Source: Catalinimonas alkaloidigena (GTDB lineage Bacteria > Bacteroidota > Bacteroidia > Cytophagales > Cyclobacteriaceae). From it: a DNA stretch of 64,000 nt. Of the stretch, positions 1 through 7,722 are shown one piece after another. The DNA lies in NCBI RefSeq assembly GCF_029504655.1, contig NZ_JAQFIL010000001.1:7412001-7476000 (forward strand), in the 5' to 3' direction. A program made the position numbers and the translations under genes. The notes under the pieces were generated by a model. That model did no database searches. It was given only the letters and a program-made list of their open reading frames with translations, and was not told the origin of the DNA. Position 1 is the stretch's first letter. Each line of letters starts with the position of its first letter.

Positions 1-371
1 GAGTGGATAAATATTGATTTAACATGTTTCTATGTGTGTAAATTTTTAACTAATTCTACACAGGTAGAACCAAGTAGGGTTTATAAAGTTTAGGCGCCGG
101 AGCCTATAGTACCAAGCTGATTTACAGTTTTATCATACACTTTTAAGAAACCGCTTTCGGTTCCATCTTTGTAGCCCTTCTAAAGCCATATTGCCATTTT
201 TGTGCTAAAATTTTCAATGAGTTCCTGCCTGCCCCTTTTTGATGACCTCTTTGTTCCTGAAGCTTATCCCTTGCATAATAACACTGCCAGCGACGCTGCC
301 TTAGACCGTCAAGCTTCTCTACTGAGCAGGTTTCCCTTATGAAGCTACACTTACATCAGTAAGGTAATAGA
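1..371. other. Left-edge region without an intact gene
   Basis: No complete gene is visible between the window edge and the stop codon of the PhoH gene. The only coding-like trace is a 70-codon open frame on the minus strand, listed separately. I saw no convincing terminator, promoter or RNA gene here. Confidence 0.5.
143..355 (-). pseudogene. Possible transposase C-terminal remnant
   Basis: A minus-strand frame stays open for 70 codons between two stops and has no start codon. Its translation is rich in Arg, Lys and Trp and includes the stretch NSLKILAQKW followed by GFRRATK. This loosely recalls the LA-x-KW-x-R tail of IS110-type transposases. The resemblance is weak and from memory, and there are no visible terminal repeats. 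A chance open frame is the main alternative. Confidence 0.2.
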
Positions 372-1784
372 TTACAAGAGTTCATTGGCAAGGTTAGCTA
401 ACTCGGAGCGCTCTCCTTTTTCCAGCGTAATATGCGCATATAGCGGATGACTCTTGATCTTGTCTATCAGATAAGAAAGTCCATTACTCTGGGAATCCAG
501 ATAAGGTGTGTCTATTTGATAAATGTCGCCTGTGAACAAAATTTTGGTGTTTTCCCCTGCCCTGGTAATAATTGTTTTTACCTCGTGAGGAGTGAGATTT
601 TGTGCTTCGTCTACAATAAAAAAGATATTTGATAAGCTCCGCCCTCGAATGTATGCCAGCGGAGTAATGACCAGTTTTTCCGTATTGAGCATTTCGGTAA
701 TGCGGGTATGGTCCTTATCATTCTCATGAAACTGATTCTGAATAAATTTCAGGTTATCCCAAAGCGGTTGCATATAGGGGTTGAGCTTGGATTTAATATC
801 ACCGGGCAGGTAGCCTATGTCTTTATTACTAAGCGGCACGATGGGGCGTGCCAGGTAAATTTGTTTGTACTCCCGACGCTGCTCCAGCGCACCGGCCAGG
901 GCAAGTAGTGTTTTTCCGGTACCGGCCACGCCTTGGATAGAGACAAGCCTGACCTCTGGATTGAGGATAGCATGCAGCGCAAATGCCTGCTCAGCATTCT
1001 TGGGCCTGATGCCATAAGCCTGCTTTTTTTCTACCTTCTCAATACGTTGCAGTATCGGGTTGTAATAACATAAGGCAGAGTTTTTACTACTCTTAAGGAT
1101 ATAATAGCCATTAGCGCTTACCTGTTTGGGGTTCATGAAGTCTTCTACCTCAGCAAAGCCCTCCTTATACAAATCAGTGATCTTATCGCCGTTAACACGT
1201 TCAAACACGGTCTTACCACTATAAAGGTCAGCAACATGCTTTACTTTGCCAGTCTCGTAATCCTCGGCAGTCAGGTTAAGAGATTTAGCTTTTAAGCGAA
1301 GGTTAATGTCTTTGGTGACTAAAACGATCTTATGCTCAGGATACTCTTCTTTAAGTGAGAGTGCGGCATTGAGAATTTTATGATCGGGCTTTTTTTCATC
1401 AAAAATTTTCTCTGCGTCTACTTCACTTTCAGGACTCATTATTACTCTAAAAGAGCCTTTAGCCTTTCCATTTAGCGGAATCCACTCGCGGAGGGTATGG
1501 TCCTTGGATAGATCATCCAGCATACGGATAAACTCCCTCGCCTCAAAGTTACGTGTATCGCTGCCCTTCTTGAACTGGTCCAGTTCTTCCAGGACAGTGA
1601 TGGGTATGCCTACATCATGCTCATCAAAGTGCATGATAGCATCATGAGCATATAATATGACTGAGGTATCCAGTACAAATATTTTCTTTTGGTTGGACTT
1701 AACCCCATTGCTATTGGCTTTAGACTTTTTAGTAGTAGTGGCACTGCCTGCCTGCTTGCCGGGCTTCTTTCTCGTAGTCCCCAT
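372..1784 (-). CDS. PhoH family ATPase with N-terminal PIN domain
   Basis: A 470-residue cytoplasmic protein of the PhoH2/YlaK type, in which a PIN ribonuclease fold is joined to a PhoH helicase-like ATPase. The basic N-terminus (about 1-33) is followed by the PIN domain, which starts at VLDTS with acidic residue D39. The PhoH domain has Walker A GVAGTGKT (285-292), Walker B with DEAQ (392-395) and a TGD motif (418-420). In characterised PhoH2 proteins this pairing gives ATP-driven, sequence-selective RNA unwinding and cleavage, so RNA processing or stress response is the likely role, but the substrate is unknown. The length is normal and the ATG start is well placed. It stands alone, about 95 bp downstream of the AlbA_2 gene on the same strand. 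Confidence 0.9.
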   Translation of the reverse strand: MGTTRKKPGKQAGSATTTKKSKANSNGVKSNQKKIFVLDTSVILYAHDAIMHFDEHDVGIPITVLEELDQFKKGSDTRNFEAREFIRMLDDLSKDHTLREWIPLNGKAKGSFRVIMSPESEVDAEKIFDEKKPDHKILNAALSLKEEYPEHKIVLVTKDINLRLKAKSLNLTAEDYETGKVKHVADLYSGKTVFERVNGDKITDLYKEGFAEVEDFMNPKQVSANGYYILKSSKNSALCYYNPILQRIEKVEKKQAYGIRPKNAEQAFALHAILNPEVRLVSIQGVAGTGKTLLALAGALEQRREYKQIYLARPIVPLSNKDIGYLPGDIKSKLNPYMQPLWDNLKFIQNQFHENDKDHTRITEMLNTEKLVITPLAYIRGRSLSNIFFIVDEAQNLTPHEVKTIITRAGENTKILFTGDIYQIDTPYLDSQSNGLSYLIDKIKSHPLYAHITLEKGERSELANLANELL

Positions 1785-1879
1785 AAATCATTTTGTGACG
1801 AATACTAATCTTCAATTGCTTGTACACTTCCGCGGATGTTGATGTTTTCCGAGAGAGGACAATAAATGTAAGGAATATC

Positions 1880-2560
1880 TTACGAAAATTTTAGCATAAA
1901 AATGTCTTCTTTTTCTCTTGGAATAATTTTGAGCACATTGGCTAACACGAGTAAAACCAAGGTTTGTGAAGCCCGGAAACGAGGCAGATGCGCTAACCGG
2001 GTGAATTCAGTAAGTGTGATGTGGGAATGGCTATCCAGGTATTCCATCAGTAGCTTCTCCTTCTCTCCGAAGGTAAACTTCATATCGCGGGGTTTGCGCC
2101 CCCTTTTGAGGATTTTCCATACTTCAGGACTAGCCTGCAGGCTTTTGTCTTCAAAGCGTACGTAGGCTTTGCCTTTGGGGCTGCGGATACGCTGACTCCT
2201 GGGTTTAGGGTGTTGTAAGTTTGCATTGAGGACATAATGTGGCTTTTTCTCGCTCTCTTTGATCCTATAGTGTACTACCGACTTTTTTCCATTGATGGGG
2301 ACCACGTCAACTTCGTAATCAAGTTTGGGGCGACACCACTGGCGGATAGCTTTTTCCAGCACAAAAATCTCTTCATCAGCAAACTTGATCCCCGGTATAT
2401 TACCATTATCATCTACCCCTATGAGTAAATTTCCACCTTTGGTATTGGCAAAGGCCACAATTTCTCTGATGATTTTCTCAGGATGGGCTACTTTTCGTTT
2501 AAACTCAATGTTTTCTCCTTCACCACGGCTAACCAGTCTCTGAATTTCCTGCATAGACAT
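1880..2560 (-). CDS. AlbA_2 (Schlafen-like) domain protein
   Basis: A 226-residue protein. The N-terminal half carries the AlbA_2/Schlafen signature: GEGENIEFKRKV near residues 14-25, followed by the conserved segment with FANTKGG and LLIGVDDNG (about 37-54). The C-terminal part (about 160-226) looks helical and may be a winged-helix region. AlbA_2 proteins in bacteria are thought to bind nucleic acid or act as regulators or nucleases, but few have been tested. It lies downstream of the AAA/vWA pair on the same strand, separated by a hairpin. A link to that pair is possible but not shown. Confidence 0.75.
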   Translation of the reverse strand: MSMQEIQRLVSRGEGENIEFKRKVAHPEKIIREIVAFANTKGGNLLIGVDDNGNIPGIKFADEEIFVLEKAIRQWCRPKLDYEVDVVPINGKKSVVHYRIKESEKKPHYVLNANLQHPKPRSQRIRSPKGKAYVRFEDKSLQASPEVWKILKRGRKPRDMKFTFGEKEKLLMEYLDSHSHITLTEFTRLAHLPRFRASQTLVLLVLANVLKIIPREKEDIFMLKFS

Positions 2561-2591
2561 GACCCATAATCTTGTTAAACCTACAATAAAC

Positions 2592-2620
2592 AGAGCCGCA
2601 TACTTTCTATGAACGGCTCT
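2592..2620 (-). terminator. Hairpin between AAA and AlbA_2 genes
   Basis: The arms AGAGCCG (2592-2598) and CGGCTCT (2614-2620) form a perfect 7-bp stem with a 15-nt loop. On the minus strand it follows the stop of the AAA gene, but the trailing tract is only GTTTATTG, so termination may be weak. On the plus strand it is followed by TTTT. Confidence 0.45.
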
Positions 2621-2651
2621 TTTTACATAATAATAGCGTAACGGCTATATT

Positions 2652-4169
2652 TTATTCATCAAAATCGTTCCCATCACCATAATCAGGCATGGAGAACATG
2701 CTGCTCAGCAAATCTTTGAATTGAGTGCCGGCAGTCAATTGCTTTTTACTCAGCTGGCTGTACTCCGCTAGGCCATGTAAAGCAAATTCCATGAGGAAGA
2801 GTCGGGTGTTCTCATCTGTTTTAGCATGATGATTTTTGACAAGCTCTTCAAGGCCGGGCACACTCTTCAGGCGTTTTTTATATTCCTTATTGCTGAGGTC
2901 ATTTAAAATATCTACTTCTTTGCCTTCTCCAAACCATTCTACGATCTTTTTGTAAGGATTTTTTTCTTTCTGCTTACGCTTGTCGTCCGGATTAGGGAAG
3001 TATTTCAGAAACTGGGTACGTATGGCTTTACCTACGAGGTTATGCGCTACAATGCCGGGACCTTCCTGCTCTCCTTCGTATACCAGCTCTACTTTTCCGG
3101 TAATGGAAGGGATGACACCAATAAAGTCAGAGACACGGATAAAAGTTTCTTCCTCATCATTTAACAAAGTGCGCCTCTCCGCGGCGCTCATCAGGTTTTC
3201 GTAAGCAGAAATGGTAAGCCGGGCAGATACCCCACTTTTTTCATCTACATACTCGCTCTCCCTGGCCTCAAAAGCGACTTGCTCAATAAGGTCATGAGCT
3301 AGCCCTGTAAGCTTGATTTTAGCCTTCTGTGGCTCTTTGATCTTGGCCTCCTGTGCGGTAATCTTCTTGCTGATCTCCAGCGTACGCGGGTAATGCGTCA
3401 TGATCTGGCTATCAATACGGTCTTTCAGCGGAGTAACGATACTACCGCGGTTGGTATAATCCTCAGGGTTGGCAGTAAAGACAAACTGGATATCTAGCGC
3501 AAGCCTCACCTTAAATCCGCGGATCTGAATATCGCCTTCCTGCAAAATGTTGAATAAGGCTACCTGGATGCGTGCCTGCAAATCTGGAAGCTCATTGATC
3601 ACGAAAATAGAACGGTGTGATCGGGGAATGAGGCCGTAGTGAATTACCCGCTCATCCGAATAGGGCAGTTTCAGTGAAGCCGCCTTGATAGGGTCGGTAT
3701 CTCCGATCAGGTCAGCCACCGACACATCGGGCGTAGCCAACTTCTCGGCATAACGCTCGGAGCGGTGTACCCAGGCCACCGGCGTATGGTCCCCATGCTC
3801 TTCTACTGCACTTTTACCAAAATGTGAAAGAGGTAGCAGAGGATCATCATTTAACTCAGCGCCTTTGATTACCGGCATATATTCATCCAGTAATTCTATC
3901 ATCATACGAGCGATCTTGGTCTTGGCCTGTCCCCTAAGTCCTAACAGTATAATATTGTGCATGGAAAGTATAGCGCGCTCCATATCAGGAATGACAGACT
4001 CTTCGTATCCCCATATACCTTCAAATACCTTCTCTTTTTTGCGTAAGCGATGAATCAGATTATCTCTGAGTTCCTGTTTGATAGACCGGGCCTGGTATCC
4101 ACTGGCTTTAAGTTCTCCCAGGGTATGGATTTTTAGAAGTTGTTCAGACGGAATGTCCTGGTATTTCAT
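2652..4169 (-). CDS. MoxR/ChlI-like AAA+ ATPase
   Basis: A 505-residue AAA+ protein related to magnesium-chelatase subunit I and MoxR ATPases. Walker A reads GLRGQAKT (about 77-84). The Walker B region reads IFVINELPDL, with Asn where Asp is usual; I recall this as normal for this subgroup. Sensor-1 lies in the FTANPEDYTNRG stretch. The start chosen is the ATG at 4169, because the extra upstream codon is TTG. The gene lies 94 bp downstream of a vWA-domain gene on the same strand, the standard MoxR-vWA pairing, in which the ATPase remodels a target recruited by the MIDAS domain. No chelatase pathway genes are nearby, so a chaperone or co-factor insertion role fits better than chlorophyll synthesis. 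The target is unknown. Confidence 0.85.
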   Translation of the reverse strand: MKYQDIPSEQLLKIHTLGELKASGYQARSIKQELRDNLIHRLRKKEKVFEGIWGYEESVIPDMERAILSMHNIILLGLRGQAKTKIARMMIELLDEYMPVIKGAELNDDPLLPLSHFGKSAVEEHGDHTPVAWVHRSERYAEKLATPDVSVADLIGDTDPIKAASLKLPYSDERVIHYGLIPRSHRSIFVINELPDLQARIQVALFNILQEGDIQIRGFKVRLALDIQFVFTANPEDYTNRGSIVTPLKDRIDSQIMTHYPRTLEISKKITAQEAKIKEPQKAKIKLTGLAHDLIEQVAFEARESEYVDEKSGVSARLTISAYENLMSAAERRTLLNDEEETFIRVSDFIGVIPSITGKVELVYEGEQEGPGIVAHNLVGKAIRTQFLKYFPNPDDKRKQKEKNPYKKIVEWFGEGKEVDILNDLSNKEYKKRLKSVPGLEELVKNHHAKTDENTRLFLMEFALHGLAEYSQLSKKQLTAGTQFKDLLSSMFSMPDYGDGNDFDE

Positions 4170-4206
4170 CAAAGTTAAAAGTTAGAGGTTAAAAGTTTCA
4201 GGTCGC

Positions 4207-4240
4207 AAAAAAACATGGGTTCTTGCTGAAGAGAAGAACC
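4207..4240 (-). terminator. Possible terminator after vWA gene
   Basis: On the minus strand the arms GGTTCTT and AAGAACC (4234-4240 and 4218-4224) make a 7-bp stem. This is followed by CATG and then seven T residues (4213-4207). It may end or attenuate transcription between the vWA and AAA genes, which would lower the downstream level rather than uncouple them. Confidence 0.4.
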
Positions 4241-4263
4241 TATTCTTAAAATAATACCTGAGA

Positions 4264-5370
4264 CTACTGTTTAAAGTTTTTACGGCGGTTTCGGCGGTAA
4301 TCTTCAAAAATAAGATTTCCCAAACCTTTGAGGCTGCTGTAGTAGGCATTGCCATTATTGACCTCGGTAAATTTCTGCACAAACTGTTTCAGATAAGGGT
4401 CAGAGGCAATCATAAAAGTGGTGACAGGCACACCAATGCGACGGCACTGTGCTCCTAGATTTAAAGTTTTGTTAAGAATTTTGCTATCCAGGCCAAAACT
4501 ATTTTTATAGTATTTGATGCCCTGTTTCAGACAAGTAGGCTTACCATCAGTAATCATGAAGATTTGTTTGTTCTTCGTTTTACGCCGGCGTAAGATGTCC
4601 ATGGCCAGTTCCAGCCCGGCCACCGTATTGGTATGGTAAGGGCCTACTTTCAGGTAGGGTAAATCTTTGATCTGAATCTGCCAGGCATCATTCCCAAAAA
4701 CAATAATATCCAGCGTATCTTTTTTGTATTTGGTCGTGATCAGTTCCGCCAGCGCCATGGCTACCTTTTTGGCAGGCGTAATCCGGTCTTCTCCGTAGAG
4801 AATCATGGAATGGGAAATATCAATCATGAGTACGGTAGAAGTCTGAGTCTTGAACTCAGTATCATTGACCTCCAGGTCGTTTTCAGTAAGCATAAAGTTG
4901 CCCAACCCATGATTGATCTGCGCGTTACGGATGGAGTCGGTCATGGCAATCTGCTCCAGGGAGTCGCCAAACTGATAATCCCGCCGGTCGGTACTGGCCT
5001 CATCTCCGGCGCCGCTATGTGGTGTCTTATGATTGCCCTGCCCGGATTTTTTGAGCTTGCCGAATATTTCTTCCAGTGCACTCTTACGGATGGAACGTTC
5101 GGTCTTGGCAGTTAGCTCAAAAGTGCCGTCGGGGTTTTCATCGGTGATATAGCCTTTATCTTTAAGCTCCTGAATAAAATCGCCCATACCATACTCAGCA
5201 TTGGTAATGTTGTACTGGTTATCCAGGCTGGTCATCCACTGCAATGTCTCATTAACATCACCTGAGGTGATCACCATGAGTTCCATAAATATCTTCAGTA
5301 GCTGATCAAAAGTACTTTGTTCCTGCTGATTGGGGTCGGGCTGGTAGTCGGTAAATCGGTATCCTAGCAT
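4264..5370 (-). CDS. vWA domain protein, MoxR partner
   Basis: A 368-residue cytoplasmic protein without a signal peptide. The N-terminal region (about 1-170) is mixed and charged. The von Willebrand factor A domain begins near 175 with the metal-ion-dependent adhesion site DISHS (184-188, pattern DxSxS) and contains a second MIDAS-like element, ITDGKPT. Such proteins bind a substrate through Mg2+ and hand it to a MoxR-type AAA ATPase, and the ATPase gene follows directly. The product resembles the CoxE/BchD-like group by order and size. No catalytic subunit of a known MoxR target lies next to the pair, so the client cannot be named. Confidence 0.85.
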   Translation of the reverse strand: MLGYRFTDYQPDPNQQEQSTFDQLLKIFMELMVITSGDVNETLQWMTSLDNQYNITNAEYGMGDFIQELKDKGYITDENPDGTFELTAKTERSIRKSALEEIFGKLKKSGQGNHKTPHSGAGDEASTDRRDYQFGDSLEQIAMTDSIRNAQINHGLGNFMLTENDLEVNDTEFKTQTSTVLMIDISHSMILYGEDRITPAKKVAMALAELITTKYKKDTLDIIVFGNDAWQIQIKDLPYLKVGPYHTNTVAGLELAMDILRRRKTKNKQIFMITDGKPTCLKQGIKYYKNSFGLDSKILNKTLNLGAQCRRIGVPVTTFMIASDPYLKQFVQKFTEVNNGNAYYSSLKGLGNLIFEDYRRNRRKNFKQ

Positions 5371-5569
5371 ATGTGCAAAACCTTAAAAATGACGGATTTG
5401 TTCTGTTTCTTCTCTATAACGGAAAAGAAAGCAAAGGCATTCGCTGAGGTGCCATTTAAATTTGATGTACAAGCACAAAATATGGATTTGATACGTACAT
5501 AGCAAGGAGCTGAAATGTAGGCTGAACGATAATTCCCAAAGCTCCGGCAAAAAAAATTATGGTTCAGCT

Positions 5570-6838
5570 TTATAAAACCCTTTCCAATCTGAACGTTTTC
5601 TTCAGTTCTTTACCATTCCTGAGTACTTTAACGCGGATGCGCTTGCCTGGTCTTTTATTTACTAAAGCGCTAAACATACCCAGGTCAAGCTCCGGAGGTC
5701 GCCTCCCATTGATAGAAATGATCATATCGCCTTCTAGGAGGCCGGCACGTTCAGCGGGGGTGTCATCAGTAATTTTTGAGATGTAAAGCAGGCTGAGCAG
5801 TGGCCCGGTAGCAATCAATTCCATACCACTCATGTTGTACTCAAAATCTTTTCGGAAAAGCCGGTTTTTTTTGATGTACATTTTCTGATTAGCGTAGTCA
5901 AACACTACCCGAAAACGTTTGAGCACTGACCCTCCCATGTTACCATTATGCATGGTCTCGGATTGGGCAGGAAGTATCATGCTGCTGTCTTCAGGAAAAG
6001 AAGTAATAATGCCCTCCAGTTCATAGTCAGCAAGCTTCAATCCTCCAATTCGGCCCAGGGAGCCGTATATTTCACCACTTAACCCCCGACCCAGATAGCC
6101 TGATAAGTTTTTTTCAGGGACTGTAATTTTGGGATGAGAACTTGTGTTCAGGAGCAGCGAATGGCTGGCCCCGGTGTCAACCATCAGCTTGATCGGCACA
6201 TAAGTAGTATCATTAACCTTCAGTTTTACATCAGAGAGATAAGGCTTGGTATCTTCTATACTCATAGAAAACTCCCGGTAAGAACTGCGAGGCTTAAAAT
6301 GTTCGGGGCGATGGAGCGTAAGCTGTTGGTTCATATAATCTACTTCTACCACAAAGCGGCTAAATATTTCGTAGCCCAGTATACCGTGGATACGCACTCC
6401 GAGATGATTATCTAACTGTAAGTAGTCTTCCTGTAACACCAGCATGGCATTACCTTCGGCCTCTACCCCTTCCGGTAAGGCGAAGGAAATATTGTTACTC
6501 ACAAATGCACTGATCTCACCTTCCTTACCAGCTCCCATCAGGTGGATTACTCTGTCATTAGGGCTGGGTACTCCCTCTACATAAATGTCATCAGTAAGGA
6601 TAGCTGTGCGCACCCCCGTATCCAGAATAAACTTAAGCTCATGCTCAGCCTCGTTAACCCTTACGGGCACTACGATCAGGTTACTGTGCATCTCAAAGGG
6701 AATTTCTACCCGCTTGGTTCTTTTGTTGGTAATACGAAAACCACGGTACACAAACTGCGCATAAGTCACATGAGAAGCTACTTCTCCAATAGTAAAAAAA
6801 AGAAGGAGTGCGAATCGCATTAGAAATTTAGTACTCAT
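5570..6838 (-). CDS. Periplasmic aspartic protease with PDZ domain
   Basis: A 422-residue exported protein. The ATG at 6838 gives a clean signal peptide (hydrophobic 5-20, possible cleavage after TYAQ), whereas the longer frame begins at a TTG, so the shorter start is chosen. It has two retropepsin-type lobes: LDTG at about 72-75 and VDTGAS at about 220-225, each followed by hydrophobic strands as in clan AA proteases. A PDZ domain occupies about 345-420 with GLLEGDMIISING. Related Bacteroidota proteins are annotated as aspartyl protease family; natural substrates are not known. Two active-site Asp motifs in one chain would allow activity without dimerisation. It stands alone. Confidence 0.85.
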   Translation of the reverse strand: MSTKFLMRFALLLFFTIGEVASHVTYAQFVYRGFRITNKRTKRVEIPFEMHSNLIVVPVRVNEAEHELKFILDTGVRTAILTDDIYVEGVPSPNDRVIHLMGAGKEGEISAFVSNNISFALPEGVEAEGNAMLVLQEDYLQLDNHLGVRIHGILGYEIFSRFVVEVDYMNQQLTLHRPEHFKPRSSYREFSMSIEDTKPYLSDVKLKVNDTTYVPIKLMVDTGASHSLLLNTSSHPKITVPEKNLSGYLGRGLSGEIYGSLGRIGGLKLADYELEGIITSFPEDSSMILPAQSETMHNGNMGGSVLKRFRVVFDYANQKMYIKKNRLFRKDFEYNMSGMELIATGPLLSLLYISKITDDTPAERAGLLEGDMIISINGRRPPELDLGMFSALVNKRPGKRIRVKVLRNGKELKKTFRLERVL

Positions 6839-7016
6839 GTGGCTGAGCAAGGTAGTTACAGGGTTAATGTGCTGAATCTCAGAATATATACTACATGTAA
6901 ACTCTGTATATAACAAACAATTGGAAAAAAAGATTACTTCAAATTATACAATCTCTACTATGTAGGAGACGGGCCTGTTTATGTGTTTTATCTGAATAAA
7001 AAGAGCGATTTTTTGT

Positions 7017-7024
7017 TAGATTTG
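7017..7024 (+). promoter_or_regulatory. Possible -7 element TAnnTTTG
   Basis: TAGATTTG matches the Bacteroidota -7 consensus TAnnTTTG and lies 27 bases upstream of the chosen ATG of the HupE-like gene. I see no good TTTG box at the expected -33 distance. If real, it rules out the longer GTG start at 6983. Confidence 0.35.
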
Positions 7025-7051
7025 CGGTTTGTTCTATCTACAGAAATAAAT

Positions 7052-7636
7052 ATGTCAACTTTTTCGCTCTATTTTGATCTTGGCCTTACCCACATTCTGG
7101 ATATTAATGGCTACGACCATATCTTGTTTGTAGTAGCTTTATGCGCGATTTATCTGCTCAACGACTGGAAAAAAGTGCTGGTGATTGTTACGGCTTTTAC
7201 TATAGGTCATTCCATTACTTTGGCGCTGTCCACACTGAATATTATTACAATAAACCCGTCGTTGATTGAGTTTTTAATTCCGGTAACCATATTCGTCACC
7301 GCGATGAGCAACGTATTTAAAAAAAGCAGTGGGCTTCAACAAACCGGCGGACAGTTAAATTATGCCTTCGCTCTTTTCTTCGGACTGATTCACGGCATGG
7401 GCTTTTCTAATTATCTGCGTAGCTTATTAGGTAAAGATGAGACAATAGTGATGCAACTATTGGCTTTCAATATAGGTTTGGAGATAGGGCAAATTATTAT
7501 CGTAGCTGTGTTCTTACTGCTTTCTTACCTTTGTGTAAACCTGCTACAGGTAGCCCGTCGTGACTGGAAACTGGTCATTTCTTCCGCAATTGCGGGAATC
7601 GCCCTTATGTTAATGCTGGATACTAAATTCTGGTAA
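7052..7636 (+). CDS. HupE/UreJ-like membrane protein
   Basis: A 194-residue inner-membrane protein with about six hydrophobic helices. The His-containing motifs typical of the HupE/UreJ group are present: HILDINGYDHILF near the N-terminus, FTIGHS near residue 51, and GLIHGMGFS in the middle. Family members are linked to nickel or cobalt uptake for hydrogenase and urease, but many Bacteroidota copies stand alone, and no urease or hydrogenase gene is visible here. The start is the ATG at 7052, supported by alignment of the first motif and by the upstream promoter-like element; a GTG 69 bases upstream is less likely. Confidence 0.8.
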   Translation: MSTFSLYFDLGLTHILDINGYDHILFVVALCAIYLLNDWKKVLVIVTAFTIGHSITLALSTLNIITINPSLIEFLIPVTIFVTAMSNVFKKSSGLQQTGGQLNYAFALFFGLIHGMGFSNYLRSLLGKDETIVMQLLAFNIGLEIGQIIIVAVFLLLSYLCVNLLQVARRDWKLVISSAIAGIALMLMLDTKFW

Positions 7637-7722
7637 TTTGCGAAACAAAGTTTTGTTATTTTTATATATATTTACTTAAAACACTGCAAGACAAGTATTA
7701 TTTAGATTATTTAATTGTTGCT

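Noticed and set aside
4182..4382. 66-codon minus frame overlapping the end of the vWA gene
   Set aside because: It overlaps the vWA gene in another frame and lacks features; the hairpin explains part of the region.
7643..7662. AACAAAGTTTTGTT hairpin after the HupE-like gene
   Set aside because: The stem is short and AT-rich with a two-base loop, so it is unlikely to terminate transcription.
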